This document shows, in pieces, positions 51,856 through 61,361 of a stretch of 64,000 nucleotides of DNA; the stretch's first letter is position 1; each line of letters begins with the position of its first letter. The position numbers were made by a program, and so were the translations under genes. The notes beneath the pieces were generated by a model that worked only from the letters and a program-made list of their open reading frames with translations, searched no databases and was not told the origin of the DNA. Source of the DNA: Clostridiales bacterium (lineage in GTDB: Bacteria; Bacillota; Clostridia; Christensenellales; Borkfalkiaceae); assembly GCA_015055805.1 (NCBI GenBank), contig SVHN01000008.1, positions 20,669-84,668 on the forward strand, in the 5' to 3' direction.

Positions 51856-53934
51856 ATGGCTGAAAACAGATATGATTTTAGAAATAAACTAGTAAATTCA
51901 CACTATCCCTTAGACCTAATAGACCGCCCAAGAGAAAAAGATGAAGTGTCTTTACTTGACGGTGTAAAGTTTACAGGGGATAGCACGATAGTAATAGAAA
52001 ACTCCAAAAAAGATTTTTTGGAGTTTTTAAACATTTCCTTGGGTGTTAAAAATAGCGGCGGCTTAGAGATAAGCGTTAGCATAACTAAGGACGGCTTAGG
52101 GGACGTATGCGCATATAAGGGCAGAGTAATAGATGTTGAAGAGAACAAGATTACTATACGCGCATTTGACGAGCGTGGTGCGGCACAGGCGGTATACGAC
52201 CTTGAAGATATGGTTAAGTTAAACCGCGCGCCTTTTATTAAACAGGGCAGTTTTAAGAATAAGCCCTTGTTTTCGCCGCGTATGGTTCACTCTGCATACG
52301 ACTTAGACGTTTATCCCGACGGATACTTGCAAAACCTTGCAAGGGAAGGCGTAGATGCAATACTTCTATTTACTTGCGCGCCAAATCAAAATAGGCTTGG
52401 ATTCGTTGACTTTAACGACATTATAGACCGCGCGGAAAAATTCGGTATCGACGTTTACGCTTATAGTTATCTTAAAAACTTTAATTCACCAGAAGATGAG
52501 AACGCAGAAGAAATTTACGACTCTATATACGGTCCTGTATTTAAGACGAGCAATAAACTTAAAGGTATAGTTTTCGTAGGCGAATCGGTTGAGTTTCCAA
52601 GCTCGGACGAGCGAACTACCGCAAGACATTATTACGATAACGGACCAGACAATATTCCCGACGGAAAACCGTCACCTGGTTGGTGGCCAAGTAGAGATTA
52701 TCCCAAGTGGTTAAATCTTGTCAAGAAAACCATAAGAAAATATAAGTCTGACGCCGATATAGTTTTCTGGACGTATAACTGGGGTTGGGCACCTAAAAAA
52801 GAAAGAATTGAACTGTTAGAACAACTTCCTACCGATATAAGTCTTTTGGTTACGTTTGAAATGTTCCAAAAGTACGACGTAGACGGAATAGAAGAGATGG
52901 TTTGCGACTATTCGCTTGCGTTTGAAGGTCCTGGCGATTATTTTTTAAGCGAGGCTGAGATTGCAAAAAAGCGTGGAATAAGACTTTATTCTATGACCAA
53001 CACGGGCGGAAGAACGTGGGACTTCGGCGTTTTGCCGTTTGAACCGTTTCCGCAACAGTGGCAAAGACGCTTTGATGCGATAAGAGAGTGTAATAAAAAG
53101 TATGGACTTTGTGGACTTATGGAGTGCCACCACTACGGTTATACTCCGTCGTTCATAACCGACTTTGCAAAGAAAGCGTTTGAGTTTAACGCGCCTAATA
53201 CCAGCGAGATTTTACGGTCGATAGTCGACACGTTCTCTTCGGGCGAAACGGATAAGTGCTTAAAAGCGTTTGAACTTTGGAGCGATGCTATAAGGCGTTA
53301 TCCAGCAAACGACGAAGAACAGTATTGCGTTATGAGAATAAGCACGGCGTATCCCTTATTCTTAAATAAAATTATTAAAATTCCTAGGCTTGACGACGAT
53401 AAGGTTATGTTCGGCGGTGGAATATCCGAGACCGACTACAAGGATTTTGATAAGGGTAGATATACTCCGCACGCGCTTAGGATTAGACCTGAAATAGAGT
53501 TGTTTACCGACCTTAAATCTAAAATTCAAAAGGGCGTGGATATTTTAGAAACCATTGAAAACCCAACGGAAACGCTAAAAAAACTTATCAATATGGGTAA
53601 GTTTATCGTTTGCACGTACCAGACGAATATTCACGTTAAAAAGATGTTTTTAGTTCGTCAAAAGTTAAAGATTGCACAGAGCAAGGAAGAAATGCTTTCA
53701 CTTCTAAATCAAGCTAGAGAATTAGGGCTTAAAGAAATAGAAAACGCAAAGAAGAGTATTCCGCTAGTTGAGTACGATTCTTCAATCGGGTACGAAGTAA
53801 GTATGGGTTACGCCTGCGATAAGGCGCATATCGAGTGGAAGATTCGTCAGGTTGAATTTATGATAAATAAAGAAATTGCTATGTACGAAAATTACTTTAA
53901 GACGGGCGAAAAAGAACTGATATTCTTAAGATAG
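51856..53934 (+). CDS. Large glycosidase-like protein with GH20/GH67-type N-terminal domain
   Basis: 692 residues, start five bases after the previous stop. Residues 20-135 form an alpha/beta domain of the type found before the barrel in GH20, GH67 and GH115 enzymes, with FDERGAAQAVYDLEDMV typical of its last helix. A barrel follows: HSAYDLDVYPDGYL, VDAILLFTCAP, GIDVYAYSYLKNF, GIVFVGESVEFPSS (Glu), DIVFWTYNWGW, LVTFEMFQKYD and LMECHHYG. After about residue 440 it is helical. A hexosaminidase or alpha-glucuronidase role fits, but no signature settles it. No signal peptide; acts on imported glycan. Confidence 0.6.
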   Translation: MAENRYDFRNKLVNSHYPLDLIDRPREKDEVSLLDGVKFTGDSTIVIENSKKDFLEFLNISLGVKNSGGLEISVSITKDGLGDVCAYKGRVIDVEENKITIRAFDERGAAQAVYDLEDMVKLNRAPFIKQGSFKNKPLFSPRMVHSAYDLDVYPDGYLQNLAREGVDAILLFTCAPNQNRLGFVDFNDIIDRAEKFGIDVYAYSYLKNFNSPEDENAEEIYDSIYGPVFKTSNKLKGIVFVGESVEFPSSDERTTARHYYDNGPDNIPDGKPSPGWWPSRDYPKWLNLVKKTIRKYKSDADIVFWTYNWGWAPKKERIELLEQLPTDISLLVTFEMFQKYDVDGIEEMVCDYSLAFEGPGDYFLSEAEIAKKRGIRLYSMTNTGGRTWDFGVLPFEPFPQQWQRRFDAIRECNKKYGLCGLMECHHYGYTPSFITDFAKKAFEFNAPNTSEILRSIVDTFSSGETDKCLKAFELWSDAIRRYPANDEEQYCVMRISTAYPLFLNKIIKIPRLDDDKVMFGGGISETDYKDFDKGRYTPHALRIRPEIELFTDLKSKIQKGVDILETIENPTETLKKLINMGKFIVCTYQTNIHVKKMFLVRQKLKIAQSKEEMLSLLNQARELGLKEIENAKKSIPLVEYDSSIGYEVSMGYACDKAHIEWKIRQVEFMINKEIAMYENYFKTGEKELIFLR

Positions 53935-53964
53935 AAAATTTATCAGTAACAAAAAAGATATAAT

Positions 53965-54020
53965 AAAAAACGCAAGCAAACTGCTCTTTTAGGGCGTAGT
54001 TCGGCTACTGCGTTTTTTTA
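53965..54020. terminator. Bidirectional terminator
   Basis: Stem AAAAAACGCA with TGCGTTTTTT around an imperfect inner hairpin. Serves the glycan operon and the minus-strand gene that follows. Confidence 0.7.
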
Positions 54021-54227
54021 TTTTTTAATAAGTTTATCTTTTGGTAATATATCTAAGTATTCTGAAAATCTATATTCTCGTATAGGCATAACAGGGTGGG
54101 TTTTATCGTCGAATAAAAGGACTAGCGCAGGGGATATAGCGTTATATTTTTCTGTGAAATAATATCCCAAAAGTTTTCCTTTCTTTATAAGCGTTTTTGC
54201 GGTGGCGTGATAATTAAAGTACGGCAT
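54018..54227 (-). CDS. Small conserved hypothetical protein
   Basis: 69 residues on the minus strand, ATG at 54,227. Sequence MPYFNYHATAKTLIKKGKL, then FTEKYNAISPALVLLFDDKTHPVMPIREYRF and a C-terminal LPKDKLIKK. The pattern of a short alpha/beta protein with no frame shadow on the other strand, and a terminator right at its stop, support a real gene. I recall similar short proteins across Bacillota, of unknown role. The ribosome site AAAGGG is unusually close to the start. Confidence 0.6.
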   Translation of the reverse strand: MPYFNYHATAKTLIKKGKLLGYYFTEKYNAISPALVLLFDDKTHPVMPIREYRFSEYLDILPKDKLIKK

Positions 54228-54284
54228 ACCCTTTTATTATGAATAAAACCTAGAAAAATAATCTATATAAACTTTATTTTATTC

Positions 54285-54313
54285 TTGATTATAACTTTTA
54301 TATATGCTAAAAT
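54285..54313 (+). promoter_or_regulatory. Promoter of the SGNH hydrolase gene
   Basis: TTGATT at 54285-54290, 17 bases, TAAAAT at 54308-54313. Confidence 0.65.
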
Positions 54314-54349
54314 AAAAACGATAAGAAAAAGGTTAAAGGAGAAAGACTG

Positions 54350-54994
54350 ATGAAAAAAATCGTACTGATAGGTGATTCCATAAGACTTGGATACGACAAG
54401 TTTATAAGGGATTCTTTTGATGGTATTGCCGAAATATATTCGCCTGATGAAAATTGTCGTTTTGCCGAATATGTTCTAAGGTACGCTCACGAGTGGAAAG
54501 GCGCAGGCGGTTGGCCTAGTGACGTTGACGTAGTACATTATAACGCAGGACTTTGGGACGCACTAAGACTTTTTGGCGACGAACCTTTAACGCCTATTGA
54601 AACTTACGGAAAACTTATTGCAAGAATAGATAAAAGATTAAGACTAATCTTCCCCAAAGCCAAGATAATTTTTGCCACAAACACCGCCGTTCAGGAAGAG
54701 AAATATAGCGGCGATTTTAAGCGTTATAACAGCGAGATAAGAGAGTATAATAAGGTGGCGGTTGACGCACTAAAAGACACGGATACCATTATAAACGACC
54801 TTTACGCCGTAACGGAAAATCTTCCCGAAGAGTGCCACAGCGATATGACGCACTTTAATACAGAGGCAGGCGTAAGGGCTGTTGGCGGAAAGGTTTTATC
54901 CGTTATCTGTTCGACCTTAGGAATAAACGAAAACGACCTGGATAAAACTCGCGCGGAAATAAAAAAGATAGATGAAAAAACCTTAGGTTTCTAA
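54350..54994 (+). CDS. SGNH/GDSL hydrolase
   Basis: 214 residues. Block I GDSI with Ser10, block III-type AGLWD, and block V DMTHF with Asp165 and His168 form the SGNH triad. No signal peptide, so it probably de-esterifies an intracellular substrate, such as an acetylated sugar. AAAGGAG before the ATG. Single-gene unit beside the second glycan locus. Confidence 0.8.
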   Translation: MKKIVLIGDSIRLGYDKFIRDSFDGIAEIYSPDENCRFAEYVLRYAHEWKGAGGWPSDVDVVHYNAGLWDALRLFGDEPLTPIETYGKLIARIDKRLRLIFPKAKIIFATNTAVQEEKYSGDFKRYNSEIREYNKVAVDALKDTDTIINDLYAVTENLPEECHSDMTHFNTEAGVRAVGGKVLSVICSTLGINENDLDKTRAEIKKIDEKTLGF

Positions 54995-55059
54995 AATACC
55001 ACAAAAAAACACTTCTTTGAGTATGGGCGTTTCCCTTAGGGATTTTAATTGAATAAATC

Positions 55060-55096
55060 ATAAAACTCGTCTTTTAATAAGTCGAGTTTTCTTTTG
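55060..55096 (+). terminator. Terminator after SGNH hydrolase
   Basis: Stem AAAACTCG with CGAGTTTT around TCTTTTAATAAG T, then CTTTTG. Confidence 0.65.
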
Positions 55097-55247
55097 CCAC
55101 GAAAAACAAATTGAATTAAATTTTATTTTATGTTATAATAAACTCACCGATAAATAAGAATTTGTAGGTGTGTCGATGTTTTTAGGACGAAGTGAAGAAT
55201 GGTAGTATTGTCTTTCAAATCATAATAAAATAGATTTGGAGGACAGT

Positions 55248-55787
55248 ATGAAACTGAATACAGAGAAAATAACAAAAGAAAGCCGATATTGGCAACAAAT
55301 AAATTCCTTGGCAAAGGAAGCCTTTCCGCCGGAGGAATATCTTGCACCCGATAAGCTCGTTGAAATGTCAGAGGCAGAAAACTTCGACTTTTTGGCTTTG
55401 ACGGACGAAGGGGACTTCGTAGGATTTATGGTTGTGCAGACATATAAAAATCTTGCATATCTCTTCTTCTTGGCGATAGATTCCGCTTGCCGCGCAAGGG
55501 GCTACGGTAGCCGAGCCATAAAAACCTTACGTAGATTGTATCCCGATAAAAAACAGGTTGTGGATTTTGAAATGCTTGAAGAAGCCGCACCTAACAATAT
55601 CCAACGAATAAAAAGACGGAAATTCTATCTCAAAAACGGATACAAGGAAACGGGCTTGTTCCTTTCTTATCTCGGCGTTGATTACGAAGTGTTCTGTATG
55701 AGCGAGGATTTTGATCCGAAGGAATTCAAGGAGATGATGAAAGAAATTCGAGTGGAAGGATTTGAGCCAAAATATTTTTGCAAATAA
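55248..55787 (+). CDS. GNAT family N-acetyltransferase
   Basis: 179 residues from ATG 55248 (GGAGG six bases upstream). The acetyl-CoA loop is in AIDSACRARGYGSRAIKTL (the R/Q-x-x-G-x-G/A form). FLALTDEGDFVGFMVVQ and AYLFFLAIDS are the central strands. Substrate unknown. Confidence 0.85.
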   Translation: MKLNTEKITKESRYWQQINSLAKEAFPPEEYLAPDKLVEMSEAENFDFLALTDEGDFVGFMVVQTYKNLAYLFFLAIDSACRARGYGSRAIKTLRRLYPDKKQVVDFEMLEEAAPNNIQRIKRRKFYLKNGYKETGLFLSYLGVDYEVFCMSEDFDPKEFKEMMKEIRVEGFEPKYFCK

Positions 55788-55900
55788 TCAAATTCCAATT
55801 TATCGAGTTGATATTTTTTGTGGGTAATTTTTTGAGGAAAATTTTCAAAAGTGTAGCACACTATACTTTCAAAAGAAAGCCGTGTGTTTTGCAAAGCAAA

Positions 55901-55942
55901 AAGTAAAGGATAGCAAAGTTTTGCTATCCTTTTATAATGTCT
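55901..55942. terminator. Terminator, convergent genes
   Basis: Stem AAAGGATAGCAAA with TTTGCTATCCTTT, perfect over about 13 bp, followed by TATAATG; serves both strands. Confidence 0.75.
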
Positions 55943-55990
55943 AAAAAATCCCTATGAGTGACGCACCTATGAAGAAGTGTTTTTTGTTTG

Positions 55991-56731
55991 TTAAAAGTTT
56001 AATTCAGAGTGTAGCATAAGCATTGCAATTGCCGTTACCGCCGCCGTTTCCGTTCTAAGTATTCGTTTCCCAAGCGATATACTTTTTCCGCCGACTTTAA
56101 TTACCGCCGCCACTTCGTCTTCGGAAAAACCGCCTTCAGGTCCGATAAATACGGCAACGTTCATTCCGCTTTTTATTTCTTTTAGGGCGTTTGCGGTTGA
56201 AAGCATGCCTTTGTGGTTTTCATAGGGGATTAGAATAAGGTCAAAGTTTTTTAGCGTTTCTACCGCCGCTTTAAAAGATAATACTTGTTTAACTTCTGGG
56301 ATAAGCGTTCGTTTGCTCTGTTTTGCCGCGCTTTCGGCAATAGCTTGCCAACGCTCTAATTTGCTTTTCTTTTTCTTTTCTTCAATCTTGACTATTGAGC
56401 GAGAAGTTTCCACGGGTGTAATCGATTCCGCGCCGAGTTCAACTGCTTTTTGAATAATCAGTTCTAACTTATCGCTTTTTGGAAGTCCTTGAAAAAGGTG
56501 TATGCCGATAGGAAGCGAGGTGTCCTGATAATCTTTTTGGACTATTTTTACTATAACTTCGCAGTCACTAAATTCGACTATTTCGCAAAGGTCGCTTGAA
56601 CCGGAAAAACTTACTAAAATGGTGTCGCCGATACCTAGCCTTAAAACGTTTTTTACGTGGTTATAGTCCGATCCGCAAATTTTATAAACCGATTCACCGT
56701 CCGCAGGAGCGGTAACGAAGAAATTATACAT
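55991..56731 (-). CDS. rsmE: 16S rRNA (uracil-1498-N3)-methyltransferase
   Basis: 246 residues, minus strand. It has the RsmE layout: an N-terminal PUA-like barrel (HVKNVLRLGIGDTILVSF), then a SPOUT knot with AVELGAESITPVETSRSIVK, AAKQSKRTLIPEV, FIGPEGGFSEDEV and SLGKRILRTETAAVTAI, the last two forming the SAM-binding knot. Modifies U1498 of 16S rRNA using S-adenosylmethionine. Divergent from the antiporter gene, with its own promoter. Confidence 0.93.
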   Translation of the reverse strand: MYNFFVTAPADGESVYKICGSDYNHVKNVLRLGIGDTILVSFSGSSDLCEIVEFSDCEVIVKIVQKDYQDTSLPIGIHLFQGLPKSDKLELIIQKAVELGAESITPVETSRSIVKIEEKKKKSKLERWQAIAESAAKQSKRTLIPEVKQVLSFKAAVETLKNFDLILIPYENHKGMLSTANALKEIKSGMNVAVFIGPEGGFSEDEVAAVIKVGGKSISLGKRILRTETAAVTAIAMLMLHSELNF

Positions 56732-56752
56732 ATTTTCACCTACCTTATCCTA

Positions 56753-56781
56753 ATTATAGCAGATAACGCGCATTTTGACAA
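56753..56781 (-). promoter_or_regulatory. Promoter of rsmE
   Basis: On the minus strand: TTGTCA (56776-56781), 17 bases, TATAAT (56753-56758). Confidence 0.65.
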
Positions 56782-56860
56782 CCTTTACGCATAGATATAA
56801 GAAGTATTCAACGTATAACTAAAATTAATAATTATATTATTAATAAGTGCCCTAAAAGCG

Positions 56861-56889
56861 TTGACAAATAAGCATTAAAGTATTAAAAT
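56861..56889 (+). promoter_or_regulatory. Promoter of the antiporter gene
   Basis: TTGACA at 56861-56866, 17 bases, TAAAAT at 56884-56889, 32 bases before the ATG. Confidence 0.7.
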
Positions 56890-56921
56890 CAACGAGAATA
56901 TTCAAAAGGTAGGAAAAAGTT

Positions 56922-58217
56922 ATGGAAACTTTACTCAGTTTAGCGATTGCGCTTTTTGCAGGACTTATGTTGTCCCGTGTTGCTAAACTTCTTCAATTAC
57001 CGGCAGTAACCGCATATCTTGTTGCAGGCGTACTTATCGGTCCGTACTGCTTGGGCGCGTTAAAAGTCCCAGGACTCGGCTTTACAAGTAGCGAACAACT
57101 CGATTCTATGGGTATAATTTGTGACGTTGCGCTTGGCTTTATTGCCTTTGCAATCGGTAACGAATTCCGTCTTTCACAACTCAAAGCCATAGGAAAAAGC
57201 GCGACTATAATCGGTATATTTCAAGCGGTGTTCACCACACTCGTGGTTGACGCTGCGCTTATCGGATTGCACTTTTTAATCCCCGATAAATTTCCGCTCC
57301 CCGCAGCAATAATTCTCGGTGCAGTTGCATCTGCTACCGCACCTGCGGCAACCCTTATGGTAGTTCGTCAGTATAAGGCGAAAGGTCCTGTTACCGACAC
57401 GCTTTTACCAGTCGTTGCTATCGACGACGCCGTCGGCTTGGTTCTGTTTGCAATTTCGTTCGGTATCGCAAAGGCAATGCTTAACGGCGCGGTGGACATT
57501 ATTTCGGTTATTTTTGAACCTATTATTGAAGTGGTACTATCTCTCGGTTTAGGCTTTTTAATGGGACTTTTGATAACCTACTTTGAAAAGTTCTTCCACT
57601 CTCGTTCAAAAAGACTTTCAATGTCGGTTGCTTTTGTGTTCTTAACCGTAGCAATTTCAATGTTGGAATTTAATATCGGCAGCATAAACGTAAGATTTTC
57701 TTCACTTTTAGTATGTATGATGCTAGGAACGGTATTCTGCAACTTCTGTGATTTCTCAGAAGAACTTATGGATAGACTTGACCGTTGGACTGCGCCTATA
57801 TTTATTCTCTTCTTCGTAATAAGCGGTGCAGAACTTGAACTTTCAGTATTTACAGATATTATGATAGTGCTAATAGGCGTTTGCTATATCGCTTTCCGTT
57901 CGCTCGGAAAATACTACGGTGCAGGGCTTAGCGCAAACTTTGTCAAAGCGCGACCCACCGTCAGAAAATATCTCGGCATAACGCTGTTGCCACAAGCAGG
58001 CGTTGCGCTTGGTATGGCGATTAAGGCAAAAGCACTCGTCGGTGTAGGTGATATCGTTGCAAACATCATACTCTTCTCAGTATTAGTTTACGAACTTATC
58101 GGTCCGTTCTTAACAAAAGTCGCATTGTCTAAGGCTGGTGAAATCAACCCCGAAGGCAAGGTTAGCGCGCGTACACCCGACGCAAAACCGATAGAAAAAG
58201 AAGAAAAAACTGCATAA
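56922..58217 (+). CDS. Cation:proton antiporter (CPA2 type)
   Basis: 431 residues with about 12-13 membrane segments. LPAVTAYLVAGVLIGPY in helices 1-2, ATAPAATLMVV and VAIDDAVGLVLF (the Asp-Asp pair of the ion site) are typical of Kef/NhaP-like antiporters. No C-terminal TrkA domain, only a charged tail. It exchanges Na+ or K+ for protons. Single-gene unit with its own promoter and terminator. Confidence 0.88.
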   Translation: METLLSLAIALFAGLMLSRVAKLLQLPAVTAYLVAGVLIGPYCLGALKVPGLGFTSSEQLDSMGIICDVALGFIAFAIGNEFRLSQLKAIGKSATIIGIFQAVFTTLVVDAALIGLHFLIPDKFPLPAAIILGAVASATAPAATLMVVRQYKAKGPVTDTLLPVVAIDDAVGLVLFAISFGIAKAMLNGAVDIISVIFEPIIEVVLSLGLGFLMGLLITYFEKFFHSRSKRLSMSVAFVFLTVAISMLEFNIGSINVRFSSLLVCMMLGTVFCNFCDFSEELMDRLDRWTAPIFILFFVISGAELELSVFTDIMIVLIGVCYIAFRSLGKYYGAGLSANFVKARPTVRKYLGITLLPQAGVALGMAIKAKALVGVGDIVANIILFSVLVYELIGPFLTKVALSKAGEINPEGKVSARTPDAKPIEKEEKTA

Positions 58218-58229
58218 AATAATAAAAAA

Positions 58230-58270
58230 TGAAAAAGGTTTCTCTTATAAAAAGGGAGAAACCTTTTTTT
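58230..58270 (+). terminator. Terminator after the antiporter gene
   Basis: Stem AAAAGGTTTCTC with GAGAAACCTTTT, then more T. Confidence 0.85.
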
Positions 58271-58301
58271 GTTTGCGCGTTTAGATAATAAATGCGATTT
58301 G

Positions 58302-58330
58302 TTGACAACACAAAAAAATTGTAGTAAAAT
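58302..58330 (+). promoter_or_regulatory. Promoter of the MarR operon
   Basis: TTGACA at 58302-58307, 17 bases, TAAAAT at 58325-58330. Confidence 0.7.
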
Positions 58331-58365
58331 GGAAGCTGCGATAATATTTTTAAGGGAGAAGTGCC

Positions 58366-58812
58366 TTGCAAGAGAGATTTCAAACTTTTACCATCTATAT
58401 TTCCAAAATAAACCGCTCTATACGAAAAATTAAAACCAACGTAATGTCAAGTTTTAATCTTAAAGCACCGCACGTTTCGTGCATATATTATCTTTATGTG
58501 ACGGGTGGGCTTACGGCAACTGAACTGTGCGATATGTGCGACGAAGATAAGGGTGGAATTTCACGTTCGATTGAAAGTTTGCAAAACGATGGGTATATAG
58601 AAAAACCCGATGGCAAATCTAAAAAGTATAAGTCGCCGCTGCTGCTAACCGAAAAAGGTAAAGAAGTAGGTAAGTTCTTGTGTGAAAAGGTTGACGAGGT
58701 TCTTGCTAGGTCAAGTTTAGGTCTTACCGACGAGGAAAGAGAGTGCCTTTATAAGGGGTTAAACTTAATTAGTAAAAATTTAGAAGTTTTGGCAGAAAGA
58801 GAAGATAAATAG
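58366..58812 (+). CDS. MarR-family regulator
   Basis: 148 residues from a TTG start with AAGGGAG upstream; no ATG is available in frame before the conserved part. The winged helix is at about 45-110: GLTATELCDMCDEDKGGISRSIESLQNDGYIEK, then a wing with SKKYKSPLLLTEKGKE. Probably controls the DegV gene that follows after 18 bases and the operon to 62,096. Confidence 0.85.
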   Translation: MQERFQTFTIYISKINRSIRKIKTNVMSSFNLKAPHVSCIYYLYVTGGLTATELCDMCDEDKGGISRSIESLQNDGYIEKPDGKSKKYKSPLLLTEKGKEVGKFLCEKVDEVLARSSLGLTDEERECLYKGLNLISKNLEVLAEREDK

Positions 58813-58830
58813 TTTTATAGGGAGAAAGTT

Positions 58831-59703
58831 ATGAAAGTGCTTATATCGGCGGATTCGTCGTGTTTGATAAAAAACCAAGCGTTTACCAACTACAATATAA
58901 AGATTTTCCCACTTAACGTTATTATAGACGGGAAAGAATATCTTGACGGGGTTACGATTAATCAAGAGATGCTCGGCAGTTGTATGCGTGCGAACAAAAA
59001 CATAAAGACGTCAACGCCGCCACTTGGCGAAGTTATAGACTACTTTGAAAATATTTTTAACGAGGGATACGATTACGTTATTCACTTTACTATATCGAGT
59101 AAGCTTTCGTCAATGTTTAATCTGTTCACTAACGTTGCAAAACAGCATTTTGCTGGAAAGGTAACGGTTATAGATTCGTATTCGCTAAGTGCCGCAATGT
59201 TGAACAACGTACTTTATGCGTATGAAGAAGTTGAGAAAGGTACTTCAATAGACGATATAGTTAATGCCATTGAAGAAAGGAAAAAGCATATGGACTTTTT
59301 CTTCGTGCCAGAAAATCTTACCGCATTAAAAAACGGGGGAAGAATTTCTCCTGCGGTTGCTCTAATAGGTAACGCTATTGGTATTAAGCCCGTTATTGCA
59401 CTTAAAGATGGCGAATTGATAAAAGAAGAGATGACGCGAAAGACTAAAAAGACTTTCGTTGATAGGGCTATTGCCTTAATACAGCGTTTTCCTGTTGCGG
59501 ATTATGATTATACGGTTATCAGCTTTGACGTGGCGGCGGAAAAACTTGACCGTATTATGAACGCGCTTAACGAAGTGGTGGATAAGTCTATTATTATAAA
59601 CGCAATAATACCTATTAACGCCGCGGCACACAGCGGGCCAGGAACGATTGGGCTTATCGTTTCACCAAAGATTAACGGCAAGTCCTTGAACGATTATAAA
59701 TAA
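58831..59703 (+). CDS. DegV family fatty-acid-binding protein
   Basis: 290 residues. The DegV pattern is clear: SADSSC at the start, DGVTINQE, TSTPPLGEV, FTISSKLSSMF, VIDSYSLSAA, and LKNGGRISP with the Arg and Ser that hold the fatty acid head group. Family members bind fatty acids and feed the FakA kinase. GGGAGAAAG before the ATG. Confidence 0.9.
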   Translation: MKVLISADSSCLIKNQAFTNYNIKIFPLNVIIDGKEYLDGVTINQEMLGSCMRANKNIKTSTPPLGEVIDYFENIFNEGYDYVIHFTISSKLSSMFNLFTNVAKQHFAGKVTVIDSYSLSAAMLNNVLYAYEEVEKGTSIDDIVNAIEERKKHMDFFFVPENLTALKNGGRISPAVALIGNAIGIKPVIALKDGELIKEEMTRKTKKTFVDRAIALIQRFPVADYDYTVISFDVAAEKLDRIMNALNEVVDKSIIINAIIPINAAAHSGPGTIGLIVSPKINGKSLNDYK

Positions 59704-59719
59704 TTAAAAGAGAACACAA

Positions 59720-60844
59720 ATGGGCGTAATAGTTAAAGAAGTAAAAACCAAAAAAGAATTAAAAGTTTGGGCGACTTTCCCAAACAAACTCTATAAAAAA
59801 GTTCCCGAATTCGTTCCGTTTTTATTAGGCGACGAAATGGATACTTTTACCAAAGGTAAAAACCCTGCATACGAATTTTGTGATACCAAACTGTTTTTAG
59901 CGGTAAAGGATAAAAAGATCGTCGGCAGAATTGCAGGGCTTATCAACCACGCTGCAAACGAAAAATGGAAAACTTCAAACATAAGGTTTACTCGCTTTGA
60001 TTTTATCGACGATTACGAAGTGTCGGCGGCTTTGATTAACGCCGTTATCGAGTGGGGAAAGGCAAGCGGACTAACTACCGTTGTTGGGCCTATGGGCTTT
60101 ACCGATATGGACCACTCGGGTATGCTTATTGAAGGGTATAATGAACTTAATATGTCCATAACCTTTTATAATTTCCCATACTATAAAGACCATATGGAAA
60201 AACTTGGGTTTATTAAGGAAGTGGACTGGGTCGAATATCAACTTTTAGTTTCGGATAAACCCAACGAAAAACTTAAAAAACTCAGCGCGTTTTTGCAAAG
60301 ACAGGGCAACTATAAACTTGTTACATACACAGACAGAAAGCAACTGTTTGGCGAGGCGTTTGAAGCGTTTAAGGTCATTGACGTTGCCTTTTCAAAACTT
60401 TACGGAACAGTTCCTTTAACCGACGAAGTTATAAATAAATCCATAAGCGATTATATTCCGCTAGTGAATCTTGATTACATATGTTCAGTTAAGGACAAGG
60501 ACGGCGCAATCGTCGGGTTTGCCGTGCTCGTTCCGTCCATTGCTAAAGCGTTAAAGAAGTCTAACGGCAGACTTCTTCCGTTCGGACTGTTTAGAATGTT
60601 AAAGGCTCTTAGGGGCAAAAACGATACCTTGGAAATGTTCTTTATTGCCGTTAAACCTGAGTATCAAATGAAAGGTATCCCCGTAATAATTATGGATTAT
60701 ATGATAAACGCTTGCGTTAAAAACGGCGTTAAGATTTGCGAATCGGGTCCGGAACTTGAACTTAACGAAGACGTTCAGGCAATGTGGAAATACTTTGACG
60801 TCAGAAAACACAAACGTCGCCGTTGCTATAAAAAGGATATCTAA
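59720..60844 (+). CDS. GNAT-fold acyltransferase-like protein
   Basis: 374 residues. FVPFLLGDEMDTF and NPAYEFCDTKLFLAVKDKKIVGRIAGLIN open a first GNAT-like half, VVGPMGFTDMDHSGMLIEG sits in the middle, and a second half has FIAVKPEYQMKGIPVIIMDYM. This is the pattern of the large YghO-like family of uncertain substrate. Between DegV and lipid-related genes, so lipid or glycolipid modification is possible. Confidence 0.7.
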   Translation: MGVIVKEVKTKKELKVWATFPNKLYKKVPEFVPFLLGDEMDTFTKGKNPAYEFCDTKLFLAVKDKKIVGRIAGLINHAANEKWKTSNIRFTRFDFIDDYEVSAALINAVIEWGKASGLTTVVGPMGFTDMDHSGMLIEGYNELNMSITFYNFPYYKDHMEKLGFIKEVDWVEYQLLVSDKPNEKLKKLSAFLQRQGNYKLVTYTDRKQLFGEAFEAFKVIDVAFSKLYGTVPLTDEVINKSISDYIPLVNLDYICSVKDKDGAIVGFAVLVPSIAKALKKSNGRLLPFGLFRMLKALRGKNDTLEMFFIAVKPEYQMKGIPVIIMDYMINACVKNGVKICESGPELELNEDVQAMWKYFDVRKHKRRRCYKKDI

Positions 60845-60846
60845 TA

Positions 60847-61350
60847 ATGAAAGAAAACACTAAGAAAGAATTTTTAAGAACCTTAAAGTTTACTTTGATA
60901 TCCATAAGCGCAGGGCTTATTCAGGCAGGCGTTTACGCGCTTATAAGGATTTTCGTTACCTTTCCTGAAGAGAGTTGGCAAGACTACGTTATAGCCTACA
61001 CGCCTAGCCTTTTACTATCGGTCGTTTGGAATTTTACCGTAAACAGAAAATATACCTTTAAGGCGGCTAACAACGTCAAAGTTGCAATGCTTTTAGTGCT
61101 TGCCTTTTACGCGGTTTTTGCGCCCGTATCAATCGTTTTGGGCGCGATTATAGTCGATTCAAGCGTTAATCAGGAACTCGCAAAAGACCTTGTGTTTATA
61201 GGCACGCTTTTATGTAACTTCGTCCTAGAATTTTTATATACCCGTTTCGTGGTTTACAGAAATTCTTGCGATACAAGGGAAGAAAAGATAAAAGTAGTCG
61301 ATAACGAAAAAACGGACGATAATCAGGACGTAGGGGAAGAGCAACAATAA
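60847..61350 (+). CDS. GtrA family membrane protein
   Basis: 167 residues, four membrane segments. LKFTLISISAGLIQAGVY, then NFTVNRKYTFK after helix 2, and NFVLEFLYTRFVVYR near the end are GtrA features. These small proteins act in transfer of lipid-linked sugars or in polysaccharide export. Acidic tail. Starts two bases after the previous stop. Confidence 0.8.
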   Translation: MKENTKKEFLRTLKFTLISISAGLIQAGVYALIRIFVTFPEESWQDYVIAYTPSLLLSVVWNFTVNRKYTFKAANNVKVAMLLVLAFYAVFAPVSIVLGAIIVDSSVNQELAKDLVFIGTLLCNFVLEFLYTRFVVYRNSCDTREEKIKVVDNEKTDDNQDVGEEQQ

Positions 61351-61361
61351 TTTAGACGGCA